Below, piece by piece: positions 1-8,539 of a stretch of 64,000 bases of DNA. How positions within the stretch are numbered: position 1 is the stretch's first letter; every line of letters starts with the position of its first letter. The translations under genes were made by a program, and so were the position numbers. Source of the DNA: CAYTZH01 sp964442285 (GTDB lineage: Bacteria; Myxococcota_A; UBA9160; JAFDET01); NCBI GenBank assembly GCA_964442285.1, contig CAYTZH010000008.1, positions 1 through 64,000 of the forward strand, read 5' to 3'. The notes beneath the pieces are model-generated. The model worked only from the letters and a program-made list of their open reading frames with translations. It was not told the DNA's origin and made no database searches.

Positions 1-732
1 GCTCTCGGCCCCGACGTTCAAGAGCTCGCTCGGGTTGTTGTGCCTGCCCCACGACATTGCTGTCACGTGTAGCAGTTCATCGACGCCGCCGAGCTCGATG
101 AAGGCGCCGTAGTCCGTGATGTTCTTGATCACGCCGTCGATGATCTGGCCGGCCTCGAGGGTCTCGAGGGTCGATTCGCGCAGCCGCCGCCGCTCGGTCT
201 CGAGCAGCGCCCGCCGCGAGAGCACGATGTTACCGCGACGCTTGTTGAACTTGATGATCTTGAACTGCGCCCGCGTCCCGACCATGTGCTCCAGATTCCG
301 GACGGGCCGCAGGTCGACCTGGGAGCCGGGCAGGAAGGCCTTGACGCCGATGTCGACGGACAGCCCGCCCTTCACCCGCGAGACGATCTGGCCCTCCACG
401 GGCTGGTCCGCCTCGTAGGCCGCGCTGATCTCGTCCCAGATCTTGAGCCGGTCCGCCTTCTCCTTGGAGAGCACGATCCGGCCCTGGTCGTCTTCGGACT
501 CCTCGATGAGGACGTCCACCTCGTCGCCCACCTTGACGAGCACGGTGCCGTCCTCGTCCATGAACTCCCAGGCGTCGACGAGGCCCTCGGACTTGAAGCC
601 CACGTCCACCTGGACGTGGTCGTCGTCGATGGCGATCACCCGGCCCCGGGTGACCTCGCCCTCCTTCAGCTGCTGGGAGGACTGCTCGAAGAGCTCGGCG
701 AAGCTGAGCTCGGTTTGGGTTGATTCGGTCAT
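1..732 (-). CDS. rpsA: 30S ribosomal protein S1, C-terminal part cut by window start
   Basis: This is the N-terminal 244 residues of ribosomal protein S1, which binds mRNA on the 30S subunit; the rest lies beyond base 1. After an acidic N-terminus, tandem S1 (OB-fold) repeats are visible. Repeat 1 starts around residue 24 (EGEVTRGRVIAIDDDHVQV), repeat 2 around residue 105 (VEGQIVSRVKGGLSVDIGVK) with the family signature FLPGSQVDLRPVRN, and repeat 3 starts near residue 195 with DYGAFIELGGVDELLHVT. The ATG at 732-730 overlaps the tyrA stop codon as ATGA, so translation is probably coupled to tyrA. In related deltaproteobacteria aroA, cmk and ispH often sit between tyrA and rpsA; they are absent here. 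Confidence 0.96.
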   Translation of the reverse strand, partial: MTESTQTELSFAELFEQSSQQLKEGEVTRGRVIAIDDDHVQVDVGFKSEGLVDAWEFMDEDGTVLVKVGDEVDVLIEESEDDQGRIVLSKEKADRLKIWDEISAAYEADQPVEGQIVSRVKGGLSVDIGVKAFLPGSQVDLRPVRNLEHMVGTRAQFKIIKFNKRRGNIVLSRRALLETERRRLRESTLETLEAGQIIDGVIKNITDYGAFIELGGVDELLHVTAMSWGRHNNPSELLNVGAES

Positions 733-1703
733 GATTCGGTCGATTCGCTCCTGTGTGGGCTCCTCTCGGGAGCCCGGATTTCCGGGTTCGCGCCCCCGGA
801 TCGGGCGGTTTCGGTCCCGTCGGCCAGGGCGCGTCGCGCCCGGACCACGAGCTGCTCCACGGCGTCGGCGTCCTCGGCCTCGAGCGCCCGGCCGAGCGCG
901 GCCAGGGACTCGGCGACCTGCTGCAGCGGGCCCACCAGGGCCTTGCCGTTCGCCGTGAGGATGTCGCTCCAGAGCTCCGCATCGCTGTGGGCGATGCGCG
1001 TGAAGTCGCGGAAGCCCGGCCCCGCCAGCTCGCGGGCCGTGGCGGGGGCCGACCCGAGCCCCCGCGCGAAGGCGAAGGCCAGCACGTGGGGCACGTGGCT
1101 CACCCAGGCCACCTCGCGGTCATGGGCCGCCGGGCTGCGCTCCACCACGCGGCAGCCCAGCGCCCGCCAGAAGTCCGCCACCCGCGCCACCGCGTCGCGA
1201 TCGCTCTCCGGCGTGGGGGTGAGGATGCAGACGGAGCCGTCGAACAGCGCCTCGCGGGCGTGCTCGACGCCCCGGAGATGGCTGCCGGCCATGGGATGGG
1301 CGCCCACGTAGGCCGCGCCGGGAGGAAGCAGGCCGGGGAGCGTGTCCACCAGGCACTCCTTCACGCTGCCCACGTCGGTGACCACGCAGCCCGGGGTCAG
1401 GTGGGGTGCGGCGCGCCGCAGCAGTCCGGCCATGGCCCCGACCGGCGTGGCGAGCACCACGAGATCCGCGCCCTCCACGGCCTCCTCGACGGGCGCCGTC
1501 GCGTCGAGCCAGCCGCGCCGTACGGCCTCGGCCAGGGCGTCCAGGCGCCGACCGCTGCCCACGACCGTCTCCGCCAGGCCCCGGGCGCGCACCGCCCGGG
1601 CGAGCGAGCCGCCCAGCAGGCCGACGCCGAGCACGGCCACGCGTCGGAACCCGCCGCTCGCGCGCGCTCCCTCGCCGCTCGCGCGTGTTCCTTCGCCGCT
1701 CAC
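729..1703 (-). CDS. tyrA: prephenate dehydrogenase
   Basis: A 324-residue NAD(P)-dependent prephenate dehydrogenase of tyrosine synthesis, converting prephenate to 4-hydroxyphenylpyruvate. A Rossmann motif GVGLLG lies at residues 26-31, the family motif GAHPMAGS at 134-141, and the catalytic-region SHVPH at 202-206. It is a stand-alone enzyme without a fused chorismate mutase or ACT domain. The GTG start at 1703 overlaps the hisC stop (GTGA), and the stop overlaps the rpsA start. The first 18 residues are a low-complexity SGEGTRA/SGEGARA repeat produced by a 21-nt tandem duplication, so the functional fold begins near residue 19. Confidence 0.94.
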   Translation of the reverse strand: MSGEGTRASGEGARASGGFRRVAVLGVGLLGGSLARAVRARGLAETVVGSGRRLDALAEAVRRGWLDATAPVEEAVEGADLVVLATPVGAMAGLLRRAAPHLTPGCVVTDVGSVKECLVDTLPGLLPPGAAYVGAHPMAGSHLRGVEHAREALFDGSVCILTPTPESDRDAVARVADFWRALGCRVVERSPAAHDREVAWVSHVPHVLAFAFARGLGSAPATARELAGPGFRDFTRIAHSDAELWSDILTANGKALVGPLQQVAESLAALGRALEAEDADAVEQLVVRARRALADGTETARSGGANPEIRAPERSPHRSESTES

Positions 1704-1717
1704 GCGCCGCGCTCCTT
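1652..1717. repeat. 21-nt tandem repeat across the hisC/tyrA junction
   Basis: Two near-identical 21-nt units (1652-1672 and 1673-1693) are followed by a partial third unit running into the hisC 3' end (1694-1717). The repeat is in frame and encodes the SGEGXRA repeats at the TyrA N-terminus. It includes the overlapping stop/start codons of hisC and tyrA. Confidence 0.8.
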
Positions 1718-2797
1718 CAACCGGCGCAGGGCCTTCACGCAGCGCTCGTTCTCCTCCGGCAGCCCGATGCTGATGCGCACGCAGTCCTCGAGACCGAAGC
1801 CCGCCAGGGGCCGCACGATCACGCCCTCGCGCAGCAGCTTCTCGTAGATCCCGGCCCCCGTGCGGGCCAGCACGAAGTTGGCGTCGGTCGGAGCCGTGGG
1901 AATGCCCAGGGCCGCGAGCTCGCGCTCGAGATAGGCCGCTCCCTGGGCGTTCACCTCGCGGGTGCGCTCCACGTGGGCATCGTCCTCCAGGGCGGCGCAG
2001 GCGGCCACCTCGGCGAGGCGATTCACGTTGAACGGATGCCGCACGCGCTGCAGGTAGTCGGCCAGCTCCGGATCGGCCACCCCGTAGCCGACGCGCATCC
2101 CGGCCAGGCCGTAGATCTTCGAGAACGTCCGCATCACCAGGGTGCCGGGCCGTCGGGCCAGCCAGGCCAGGGCGTCCGGGAAGTCGGGCCGCCGCGCGAA
2201 CTCCCGGTAGGCCTCGTCCACGAACAGGAGGGTGGAGTCCGGCAGCCGCCCGACGAAGCGATCGAAGGCCGCGGCGCCGACGCTGGTGCCCGTGGGGTTG
2301 TTCGGGTTGCACACGAAGACGACCCGGGTGTGTGCGGTCACGGCCTCCGCCAGCGCGTCGAGGTCGTGGACCAGGTCGGCGTCGAGCGGCACCCGCACCG
2401 GGGTGGCCCCCATGCCCTTCGCCACGATCGGGTACATGGCGAAGGAGGGCCAGGCGAAGACCGCCTCGTCGCCGGGCCCGAGGAAGGCCTTGGCGACGAG
2501 CTCGAGGATCTCGTCGCCGCCGCAGCCGAAGACGAGCTGCCGCTCCTCGACGTCGAGCCGCGCCGCGAGCCGCGCCCGCAGCTCGAAGCTCGCACCGTCG
2601 GGATAGCGGTGCACCCCGTCCAGCACCTGGCGCACGGCCTCCACGGCCCGCGGAGACGGCCCGAGCGGATTCTCGTTGGAGGCGAGCTTCACCGAGTCGG
2701 CGATTCCGAGCTCGCGCTCGAGCTCCTCCACGGGCTTGCCCGGCTGGTAGGGCGCCAGATCCAGCACGTGGGGCTTCACGATCCGCTCCAGCGCCAC
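1700..2797 (-). CDS. hisC: histidinol-phosphate aminotransferase (or aromatic aminotransferase)
   Basis: A 365-residue fold-type I PLP aminotransferase of the HisC family. Visible motifs are SNENPLGPSP (residues 40-49), CNPNNPTGT (163-171), VDEAYREF (193-200) and the PLP-lysine segment FSKIYGLAGMRVGY with Lys227. The GTG start at 2797 lies 2 nt after the pheA stop. Because it sits between pheA and tyrA it may transaminate phenylpyruvate and 4-hydroxyphenylpyruvate as well as, or instead of, imidazole-acetol phosphate. HisC paralogs in this position are known to be broad-specificity; sequence alone does not decide. Confidence 0.9.
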   Translation of the reverse strand: MALERIVKPHVLDLAPYQPGKPVEELERELGIADSVKLASNENPLGPSPRAVEAVRQVLDGVHRYPDGASFELRARLAARLDVEERQLVFGCGGDEILELVAKAFLGPGDEAVFAWPSFAMYPIVAKGMGATPVRVPLDADLVHDLDALAEAVTAHTRVVFVCNPNNPTGTSVGAAAFDRFVGRLPDSTLLFVDEAYREFARRPDFPDALAWLARRPGTLVMRTFSKIYGLAGMRVGYGVADPELADYLQRVRHPFNVNRLAEVAACAALEDDAHVERTREVNAQGAAYLERELAALGIPTAPTDANFVLARTGAGIYEKLLREGVIVRPLAGFGLEDCVRISIGLPEENERCVKALRRLKERGA

Positions 2798-2799
2798 GC

Positions 2800-3960
2800 C
2801 TAGGCCTCCCCCGGCCGGGCCGGCGGGCTGGGGTAGGAGCCGATGACCCGCGACGAGTACGCCCGCTCGGCGGCCTCCGCGAGCGCCTTGGCCACGGGCG
2901 GCTCGCTGCGGTGTCCCTCCAGGTCCAGGAAGAAGTGATACTCCCAGGGCTTGCCGGCGATCGGCCGACACTGGATCGACGTCAGGTTCACCCCGTGGCG
3001 GGCGAAGGGTTCGAGCAGACGGTAGAGGGTGCCCGAGGCGTCCTTGCGCACGGTGAACACGGCGCTGGTCATGTCCCGGCCGGAGACCGGGGGAGACTCC
3101 TGGCCGACCACGGCGAAGCGCGTGGTGTTGTCCCGGCGATCCTCGATGGCCCGCTCGACGATCTCCAGGCCGTAGACCTCCGCCGAGAGCGCGCTCGCGA
3201 TCGCCGCCACCCGGCCGTCCTCGGCGGCGAGCCGGGCGGCCGCCGCCGTGCTCGCGGTCTGCACCCGCTCGGCCGACGGCAGGTGGCGCTCGAGCCAGCG
3301 CCGGCACTGGGCCAGGGGCTGCGGATGGCTCGCCACCCGCTCCACGTCCTCGAAGCGGCCGCTCCGGGAGAGCAGCTGCTGGGAGATGCGCAGCCGGAGC
3401 TCTCCGCAGATGCTCAGCTGCGACTCCGCGAGGGCGTCGAGGGTCTGGGTGACGACGCCCTCCGTGGTGTTCTCCAAGGGGAGGACGCCGAAGTCCGCCA
3501 GTCCGCGCTCGACCGCGGCCAGGATCTCGCGGATGCTCCCGACGCCCCGGTACTCTGCGCGAGCCCCGAACTGCAGGCGCGCCGCCTGGTGGGAGAAGGT
3601 TCCCTCCGGGCCGAGGTAGGCGATCCGTACCGGCGCCTCGAGGGAGCGCGTGGCGGAGATGATCTCCCGGAAGACGGGCGCCAGGCCGGCATCGGGGAAG
3701 GGTCCGGGATTGGTCGTGGTCAGGCGCTCGACGATGGCGCGCTCGCGACCAGCGACGTAGACCGGCGAGCCCGCGCGCTGCTTGAGCTCCCCGACCTGCA
3801 GCACCAGCCGCGCGCGCTCGTTCAGGCGCTCGAGGATCGCCGCGTCCACCGCGTCGATGGCGCGGCGCAGACGCTCGAGCTCGGCATCCGGACTCTCCGG
3901 ACGCTCGCCCTCGAGGGACGGCTCGCTGGGCATCGGGCGCGTCGGTTGGCGTTCGCTCAT
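2800..3960 (-). CDS. pheA: bifunctional chorismate mutase/prephenate dehydratase
   Basis: A 386-residue P-protein that makes phenylpyruvate from chorismate. An AroQ-type chorismate mutase helical domain spans about residues 25-105 and a prephenate dehydratase domain 112-290, with the catalytic TTRF motif at 279-282. A C-terminal ACT domain covers 299-375. The usual ESRP phenylalanine-binding motif of the ACT domain reads QCRP (330-333), so feedback control by phenylalanine may be altered. ATG at 3960. It is the first gene of pheA-hisC-tyrA-rpsA, so the promoter should lie in 3961-4282. Confidence 0.94.
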   Translation of the reverse strand: MSERQPTRPMPSEPSLEGERPESPDAELERLRRAIDAVDAAILERLNERARLVLQVGELKQRAGSPVYVAGRERAIVERLTTTNPGPFPDAGLAPVFREIISATRSLEAPVRIAYLGPEGTFSHQAARLQFGARAEYRGVGSIREILAAVERGLADFGVLPLENTTEGVVTQTLDALAESQLSICGELRLRISQQLLSRSGRFEDVERVASHPQPLAQCRRWLERHLPSAERVQTASTAAAARLAAEDGRVAAIASALSAEVYGLEIVERAIEDRRDNTTRFAVVGQESPPVSGRDMTSAVFTVRKDASGTLYRLLEPFARHGVNLTSIQCRPIAGKPWEYHFFLDLEGHRSEPPVAKALAEAAERAYSSRVIGSYPSPPARPGEA

Positions 3961-4002
3961 GACCTCGGTCGCGGCGGGCGGGGCGATGTCAGAAAAGCCG
4001 CT

Positions 4003-4092
4003 AACCCCTTGAAAAAACAGGCGCAAGATATCGGAGGGCCCCCACCCGCGCAAACCCCTTCTTCGGCGATTTTCACGCCCCGTCAAGGGGTT
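4003..4092. repeat. AACCCCTT boxes in the pheA/diguanylate cyclase intergenic region
   Basis: The 322-bp divergent intergenic region 3961-4282 is the only stretch over 300 bases without a gene. It holds AACCCCTTGA at 4003-4012, a direct copy of AACCCCTT at 4053-4060, and the exact inverted copy TCAAGGGGTT at 4083-4092. The arms are 70 nt apart, so this looks more like repeated protein-binding sites than a hairpin. A TTGACG sequence (minus strand, 4087-4082) could be a -35 element for pheA, but I see no convincing -10 at the right distance. The rest of the region is GC-rich with nothing recognisable. Confidence 0.4.
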
Positions 4093-4282
4093 ATCGCCTC
4101 CGGGGGCCCGCGGCAGGGGCTGCGGCGGCGGGAGCGGCCGCTGCGGACCTCCAGACGGGTCGCGTCCTTCCGTCCTAAATACGGGATTTCGCGAGGAAAC
4201 TCCGATTGCGGGGGCCCCGAGACCGGGATCAAGTGTCCGCGCCTTCGGGTCGATATCCGGGGTTCGGGAGGCCCCCGCCCTG

Positions 4283-5899
4283 ATGAGCGATCGATCGCGG
4301 GCCCTGCCGAGACAGGCCCTTCGGGGCCTTCCGGCCAAGGCAGTCCTGTTCGTGCTGCTGGTTACCGCTGCCCGCGCCGCCGTGATGGGCTGGTCGACCA
4401 TGTCGGCCGGGCGGGACCTGTTCACCGGGGTCGTCGAGCGCTCCTTCCCCGAGACGACCCGGCGCGCGGCCCACCAGATGGACGGCTGGCTGACCGCCGC
4501 CGTCGCCGACCTGGACCGGCGCACCGCCCCCCTGCAGACCCAGCGGGGGGATCCGGACCGGGCGCTGACCGCGCTGCGCCGCGCCGTCGCCGACTCCCGC
4601 TTCCTCGACGCCGCCTGGCTGGTGAGCCCCGGGGCGGTCCGCGGCACCGGTCTGGCCCTGAGCGACTCCCAGCGCGACGCGCTGCTGCGCCAGTCGGGCC
4701 GGCTCCGCAGCCTGGCCCTGGACGGCGGGGGATCCCTGCTGGTGGCGGCGCGGGCGCTTCCGGCGGCCCGTGGCGGGCCGACCTGGATCTTCGCCCGACT
4801 CCGCGCCGAAGGGCTCGTCGGGGCCCTCCCGTGGGACGGACTCCACGCCGTCGGACGCGGCCTGCTGGTGGACGGCCAGGGAGCCGTCTCCCCGATCGGC
4901 GCCAACCGGGATGGAAGCCTCCCCCGGCGATTCCCCCCGGCCCTCCTCCAGGGCGAGCAGCAGCTGCTGGCGTACAAGACCGAGGACGGCCAGCGCATCA
5001 TCGCAGCCTCCCGGCGTCTCGCCGCGATCGACTGGTACCTGGTCGTCGGAGCCGACCTGGACGTGGGCTTCGCACCCGTGCTGGGCCTGGTGCTCCGCCT
5101 GATCGGAATCGACGTGGTGCTGATGCTGCTGGCGGGCTGGCTCGCCTACCGCTCGGCGACGCGGCTGGTGCGCCCGCTCGAGGCCCTGTGGAAGGGAGCC
5201 CGGCGCATCTCGGGAGGCGACCTCAGCGTGGAGTTCCACGATACGGGCCGCCAGGACGAGATCGGCCAGCTCATGCGGTCCTTCAACGCCATGACCCGCA
5301 AGCTCCACGAGGACCAGATCGAGATCGAGAGCGCCCAGCGCCAGCTCCGGACCCAGAACCAGGCGCTGCAGTCGGCCAACGAGATCCTCTCCCAGCTCTC
5401 CATCACCGACGGCCTCACCAAGCTCCACAACCACCGTTTCTTCCAGGATCACCTCACCCGGGAGATCAAGCGGGCCAACCGCACCGGCGAGCCGCTGTGC
5501 ATGCTCCTGATCGACATCGACGACTTCAAGCGGCTCAACGACCGCTACGGCCACGCCGCGGGCGACGCGATCCTGGTGCGCATCGCCGCCGTCATGAGCG
5601 AGGTGGTGCGCGACAGCGACCTGCTCGCGCGCTACGGCGGCGAGGAGTTCGTCGTGCTCGCCAGCGGTACCGCCCTGGAGGGGGCGTTGAGCCTGGCCGA
5701 GAAGCTGCGCATGGCCGTGGAGGTGACCGCCCTCTTCCTCGACGACAGCCTGGGAACCGCGCGCGTCACCATCTCCATCGGCGTGGCCGCCTACGAGGGC
5801 GATCGGCGGAGCTTCTTCCGCCAGGCCGACCGGGCGCTCTACGACGCCAAGGCCGCCGGCAAGAACTGCGTGGTGGTCGCCGAGAGGGCCGACGACTGA
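4283..5899 (+). CDS. membrane diguanylate cyclase (sensor-HAMP-GGDEF)
   Basis: A 538-residue inner-membrane enzyme predicted to make cyclic di-GMP. The first membrane segment (about 17-37) and the second (265-290) bracket a periplasmic sensor region resembling dCACHE/CHASE domains. A HAMP domain (290-345), a short coiled coil (345-372) and the GGDEF domain follow. The catalytic motif GGEEF is at 452-456. An RxxD product-inhibition site (RDSD, 443-446) sits five residues upstream, so the I-site is intact. The signal sensed is unknown. The window also encodes two PilZ-domain proteins (22833-23651, 61547-62338) that could be c-di-GMP receptors. Confidence 0.92.
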   Translation: MSDRSRALPRQALRGLPAKAVLFVLLVTAARAAVMGWSTMSAGRDLFTGVVERSFPETTRRAAHQMDGWLTAAVADLDRRTAPLQTQRGDPDRALTALRRAVADSRFLDAAWLVSPGAVRGTGLALSDSQRDALLRQSGRLRSLALDGGGSLLVAARALPAARGGPTWIFARLRAEGLVGALPWDGLHAVGRGLLVDGQGAVSPIGANRDGSLPRRFPPALLQGEQQLLAYKTEDGQRIIAASRRLAAIDWYLVVGADLDVGFAPVLGLVLRLIGIDVVLMLLAGWLAYRSATRLVRPLEALWKGARRISGGDLSVEFHDTGRQDEIGQLMRSFNAMTRKLHEDQIEIESAQRQLRTQNQALQSANEILSQLSITDGLTKLHNHRFFQDHLTREIKRANRTGEPLCMLLIDIDDFKRLNDRYGHAAGDAILVRIAAVMSEVVRDSDLLARYGGEEFVVLASGTALEGALSLAEKLRMAVEVTALFLDDSLGTARVTISIGVAAYEGDRRSFFRQADRALYDAKAAGKNCVVVAERADD

Positions 5900-5923
5900 G
5901 CCGAAGCGTGCGATCCTCCCGGC

Positions 5924-6562
5924 GTGACGCGGGTGATCGGGCTCACGGGCGGTATCGGATCGGGCAAGTCCACGGTGGGGGCCCTGCTCGTCGAGCTCGG
6001 CGCCGTGCTGATCGACGCCGACGCCATCGTCCACGAGCTGCAGGCGCCCGGCTCCCCCATGCTGGCCGCCATCGCCGAGGCCTTCGGTCCCGAGGTGCTC
6101 GACGCCCGCGGCGCCCTGGACCGCAAGGCACTCGCCGCCGTCGTCTTCGGTGACGACGAGGCCCGGGCCAGGCTCGGGCTGCTGGTCCACCCGCCCACCA
6201 TCGCCGAGATGGGCCGACGCCTCGAGCAGGCCCGGGCAGACGGCGTCCCCCTCGCGGTGCTCGACATCCCCCTCCTGCTCGAGGGCGCGCGCAGGGGCCG
6301 CGGGGCGGCGGCCGGCTTCCCGTTCGACGCGGTGGTGGTGGTCTGGGTCCCGGAGGCGGTCCAGCTGGAGCGGGCCATGGCGCGGGATGGAGCCAGCCGC
6401 GACGAGGTGCTGGCCCGGATCCGGGCCCAGCTGCCGCTCGACGAGAAGCGCGAGTTGGCCGACGTGGTGATCGACAACTCGGGGACGCCCGAGGAGACCC
6501 GCCGCCAGGTCGAGGCCCTCTACGCCCGGCTGACCGGACTCAGCGGCGGAGCGGCGCCTTGA
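5924..6562 (+). CDS. coaE: dephospho-CoA kinase
   Basis: A 212-residue P-loop kinase for the last step of coenzyme A synthesis, phosphorylating dephospho-CoA. The N-terminus carries GGIGSGKS (residues 9-16), followed by the family segment LIDADAIVHEL (29-39) and DIPLLLEG in the CoA-binding region. The GTG start at 5924 lies 24 nt after the diguanylate cyclase stop, so the two are probably co-transcribed. The last 23 nt overlap the 3' end of trpA on the opposite strand. Confidence 0.93.
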   Translation: MTRVIGLTGGIGSGKSTVGALLVELGAVLIDADAIVHELQAPGSPMLAAIAEAFGPEVLDARGALDRKALAAVVFGDDEARARLGLLVHPPTIAEMGRRLEQARADGVPLAVLDIPLLLEGARRGRGAAAGFPFDAVVVVWVPEAVQLERAMARDGASRDEVLARIRAQLPLDEKRELADVVIDNSGTPEETRRQVEALYARLTGLSGGAAP

Positions 6563-7340
6563 GCGCGGCGACGAACTCCGCCACCGCGTCGACCGCCGCA
6601 TCGCGGCTCGGGGCCTGCTCCACCCGCTCGACGAGCGCGCTGCCCACCACGATGCCATCGGCCCAGGCGCCGATCCGTCCCGCCTGCTCGGGCGTCGAGA
6701 TCCCGAAGCCCACGCACACCGGCACCGGCGACGCCGCGACCGCGCGCTTCACGCCCGCCTCGACGCCCGCGGCCAGGGAAGTGCGGGCCCCGGTGACGCC
6801 CGTGAGGGAGACGTAGTAGAGGAAGCCCCGGCTGCGGGCGGCCAGCCGCGCCAGGCGCGCGTCGGTGGTGGTCGGCGCGGCCAGCAGGATGGGATCGATC
6901 CCCCGCGCCTCTATGGCCGCGAAGAAATCCTCCCCCTCTTCGGGCGGAAGGTCGACGACGATCGTCCCGTCCACGCCGGAGCGGGAGGCCGCCTCCGCGA
7001 AGGACTCCGCGCCCATGGCGAAGAAGTTGTTGGCGTAGCCCATCAGCACGAGCGGGACGTCCTCCACCTGGGGGCGCAGTCGCTCCACGCTCTCGAGGAC
7101 CCGCCGCAGGCTCACCTTGCCCCGCAGCGCCCGCTCGCTGGCGCGCTGGATGGTGGGGCCGTCGGCGATCGGGTCGCTGAAGGGGACGCTGATCTCCACC
7201 ACGTCCGCGCCGGCCTCGACAGCCGTGCGCACCAGGAGCTCGGTAGTCTCCAGGTCCGGGTCGCCGCCCGTGAAGAAGACGACGAGGGCCTTCTCCCCGC
7301 GCTCGCGCAGGACGCGGAACCGCTCGACGATCCGTCCCAT
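6540..7340 (-). CDS. trpA: tryptophan synthase alpha chain
   Basis: A 266-residue TIM barrel that cleaves indole-3-glycerol phosphate to indole and glyceraldehyde 3-phosphate. The catalytic residues fall at Glu49 (VEISVPFSDP) and Asp60 (ADGP), the same numbering as in Escherichia coli. The phosphate-binding end is VCVGFGIST. ATG at 7340 overlaps the trpB stop by one base. It is the last gene of the trp operon and converges on coaE with a 23-nt antisense overlap. Confidence 0.97.
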   Translation of the reverse strand: MGRIVERFRVLRERGEKALVVFFTGGDPDLETTELLVRTAVEAGADVVEISVPFSDPIADGPTIQRASERALRGKVSLRRVLESVERLRPQVEDVPLVLMGYANNFFAMGAESFAEAASRSGVDGTIVVDLPPEEGEDFFAAIEARGIDPILLAAPTTTDARLARLAARSRGFLYYVSLTGVTGARTSLAAGVEAGVKRAVAASPVPVCVGFGISTPEQAGRIGAWADGIVVGSALVERVEQAPSRDAAVDAVAEFVAALKAPLRR

Positions 7341-8539
7341 CAGTCGGCCGCGGCTCCCTTGAGCAGCTCCCGCACGGCTGGCGTGTCCTTGTCGCCGCGG
7401 CCGGAGCAGTTGAGCAGGATGATGCCGTCCGGTCCGAGGTCGGGCGCGAGCTGCTTGAGATAGGCCACCGCGTGGGCGGTCTCCAGCGCGGGAATGATCC
7501 CCTCGGTGCGCGAGAGCCACTGGAAGGCCTCGAGGGCCTGACCGTCGTCGGCGGAGACGTACTCGGCTCGCTGCATGTCCTGGAGGAAGGCGTGCTCCGG
7601 CCCCACGCCCGGGTAGTCGAGGCCGGCCGAGACCGAGTGCGCCGGCATGATCTGGCCGTCGTCGTCGGTCAGCACGATGGTCCGCATCCCGTGCAGGATG
7701 CCCGGGATCCCGGTGGCCAGGGTGGCGCCGTGGCGCCCGCTGCCGACCCCTTCCCCGCCGGCCTCGACCCCGATCAGGCGCACGCCCTCATCGCCCACGA
7801 AGGGATGGAACAGCCCCATGGCGTTGGAGCCCCCGCCCACGCACGCCACCAGCGCGTCGGGCAGGCGGCCCTCCACCGCGAGGATCTGCTCCCGGGCCTC
7901 GACGCCGATGATCCGCTGGAAGTCCCGCACCAGGGTCGGATAGGGGTGCGGCCCCATGACCGAGCCGATGCAGTAGTAGGTGTTCTCGACGTGGGTGACC
8001 CAGTCGCGCATCGCCTCGTTGATGGCGTCCTTCAGGGTGCGCGACCCGCCTTCCACGGGGTGGACCTGGGCGCCCAGGAGCTCCATGCGGAACACGTTGA
8101 GCGCCTGCCGCTCCACGTCCTCGGCACCCATGTAGACCTCGCAGTCCAGCCCGAACAGAGCGCACGCGGTGGCGGTGGCCACCCCGTGCTGGCCCGCGCC
8201 GGTCTCCGCGATCACGCGCCGCTTGCCCATGAAGCGCGCGAGCAGGCACTGGCCGAGGACGTTGTTGATCTTGTGCGCCCCCGTGTGGGCCAGGTCCTCG
8301 CGCTTCAGGTAGATGCGCGCGCCGCCGAGCTGCTCGGTCGCCCGCGCCGCGAAGGTGAGCGGTGTCGGACGCCCGGCGTAGCGATGCAGCAGCTCGTCGA
8401 GCTCCCGACGGAAGGCCGGATCCGAGGAGATGCGCGGATACGCCTCGTCGAGCTCGTCGAGGGCCGCCACGAGCGTCTCGGGCACGTAGCGGCCGCCGTA
8501 GCGGCCGAAGTGGCCGGACTCGTCGGCGAGACTCTTCAC
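7340..8539 (-). CDS. trpB: tryptophan synthase beta chain
   Basis: A 399-residue PLP enzyme joining indole and serine to make tryptophan. The PLP lysine is Lys90 in HTGAHKINN, and the phosphate-binding glycine loop is GGGSNAMG. The N-terminus GHFGRYGGRYVPETL is typical of the TrpB1 type that pairs with TrpA. The GTG start at 8539 overlaps the trpF stop (GTGA). Confidence 0.97.
   Translation of the reverse strand: MKSLADESGHFGRYGGRYVPETLVAALDELDEAYPRISSDPAFRRELDELLHRYAGRPTPLTFAARATEQLGGARIYLKREDLAHTGAHKINNVLGQCLLARFMGKRRVIAETGAGQHGVATATACALFGLDCEVYMGAEDVERQALNVFRMELLGAQVHPVEGGSRTLKDAINEAMRDWVTHVENTYYCIGSVMGPHPYPTLVRDFQRIIGVEAREQILAVEGRLPDALVACVGGGSNAMGLFHPFVGDEGVRLIGVEAGGEGVGSGRHGATLATGIPGILHGMRTIVLTDDDGQIMPAHSVSAGLDYPGVGPEHAFLQDMQRAEYVSADDGQALEAFQWLSRTEGIIPALETAHAVAYLKQLAPDLGPDGIILLNCSGRGDKDTPAVRELLKGAAAD

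Noticed and set aside
2332..6153. A 1273-codon open frame on the plus strand across hisC, pheA and the diguanylate cyclase
   Set aside because: It is an Arg/Pro-rich shadow frame of GC-rich coding DNA with no domain; the real genes in this stretch have clear catalytic motifs.
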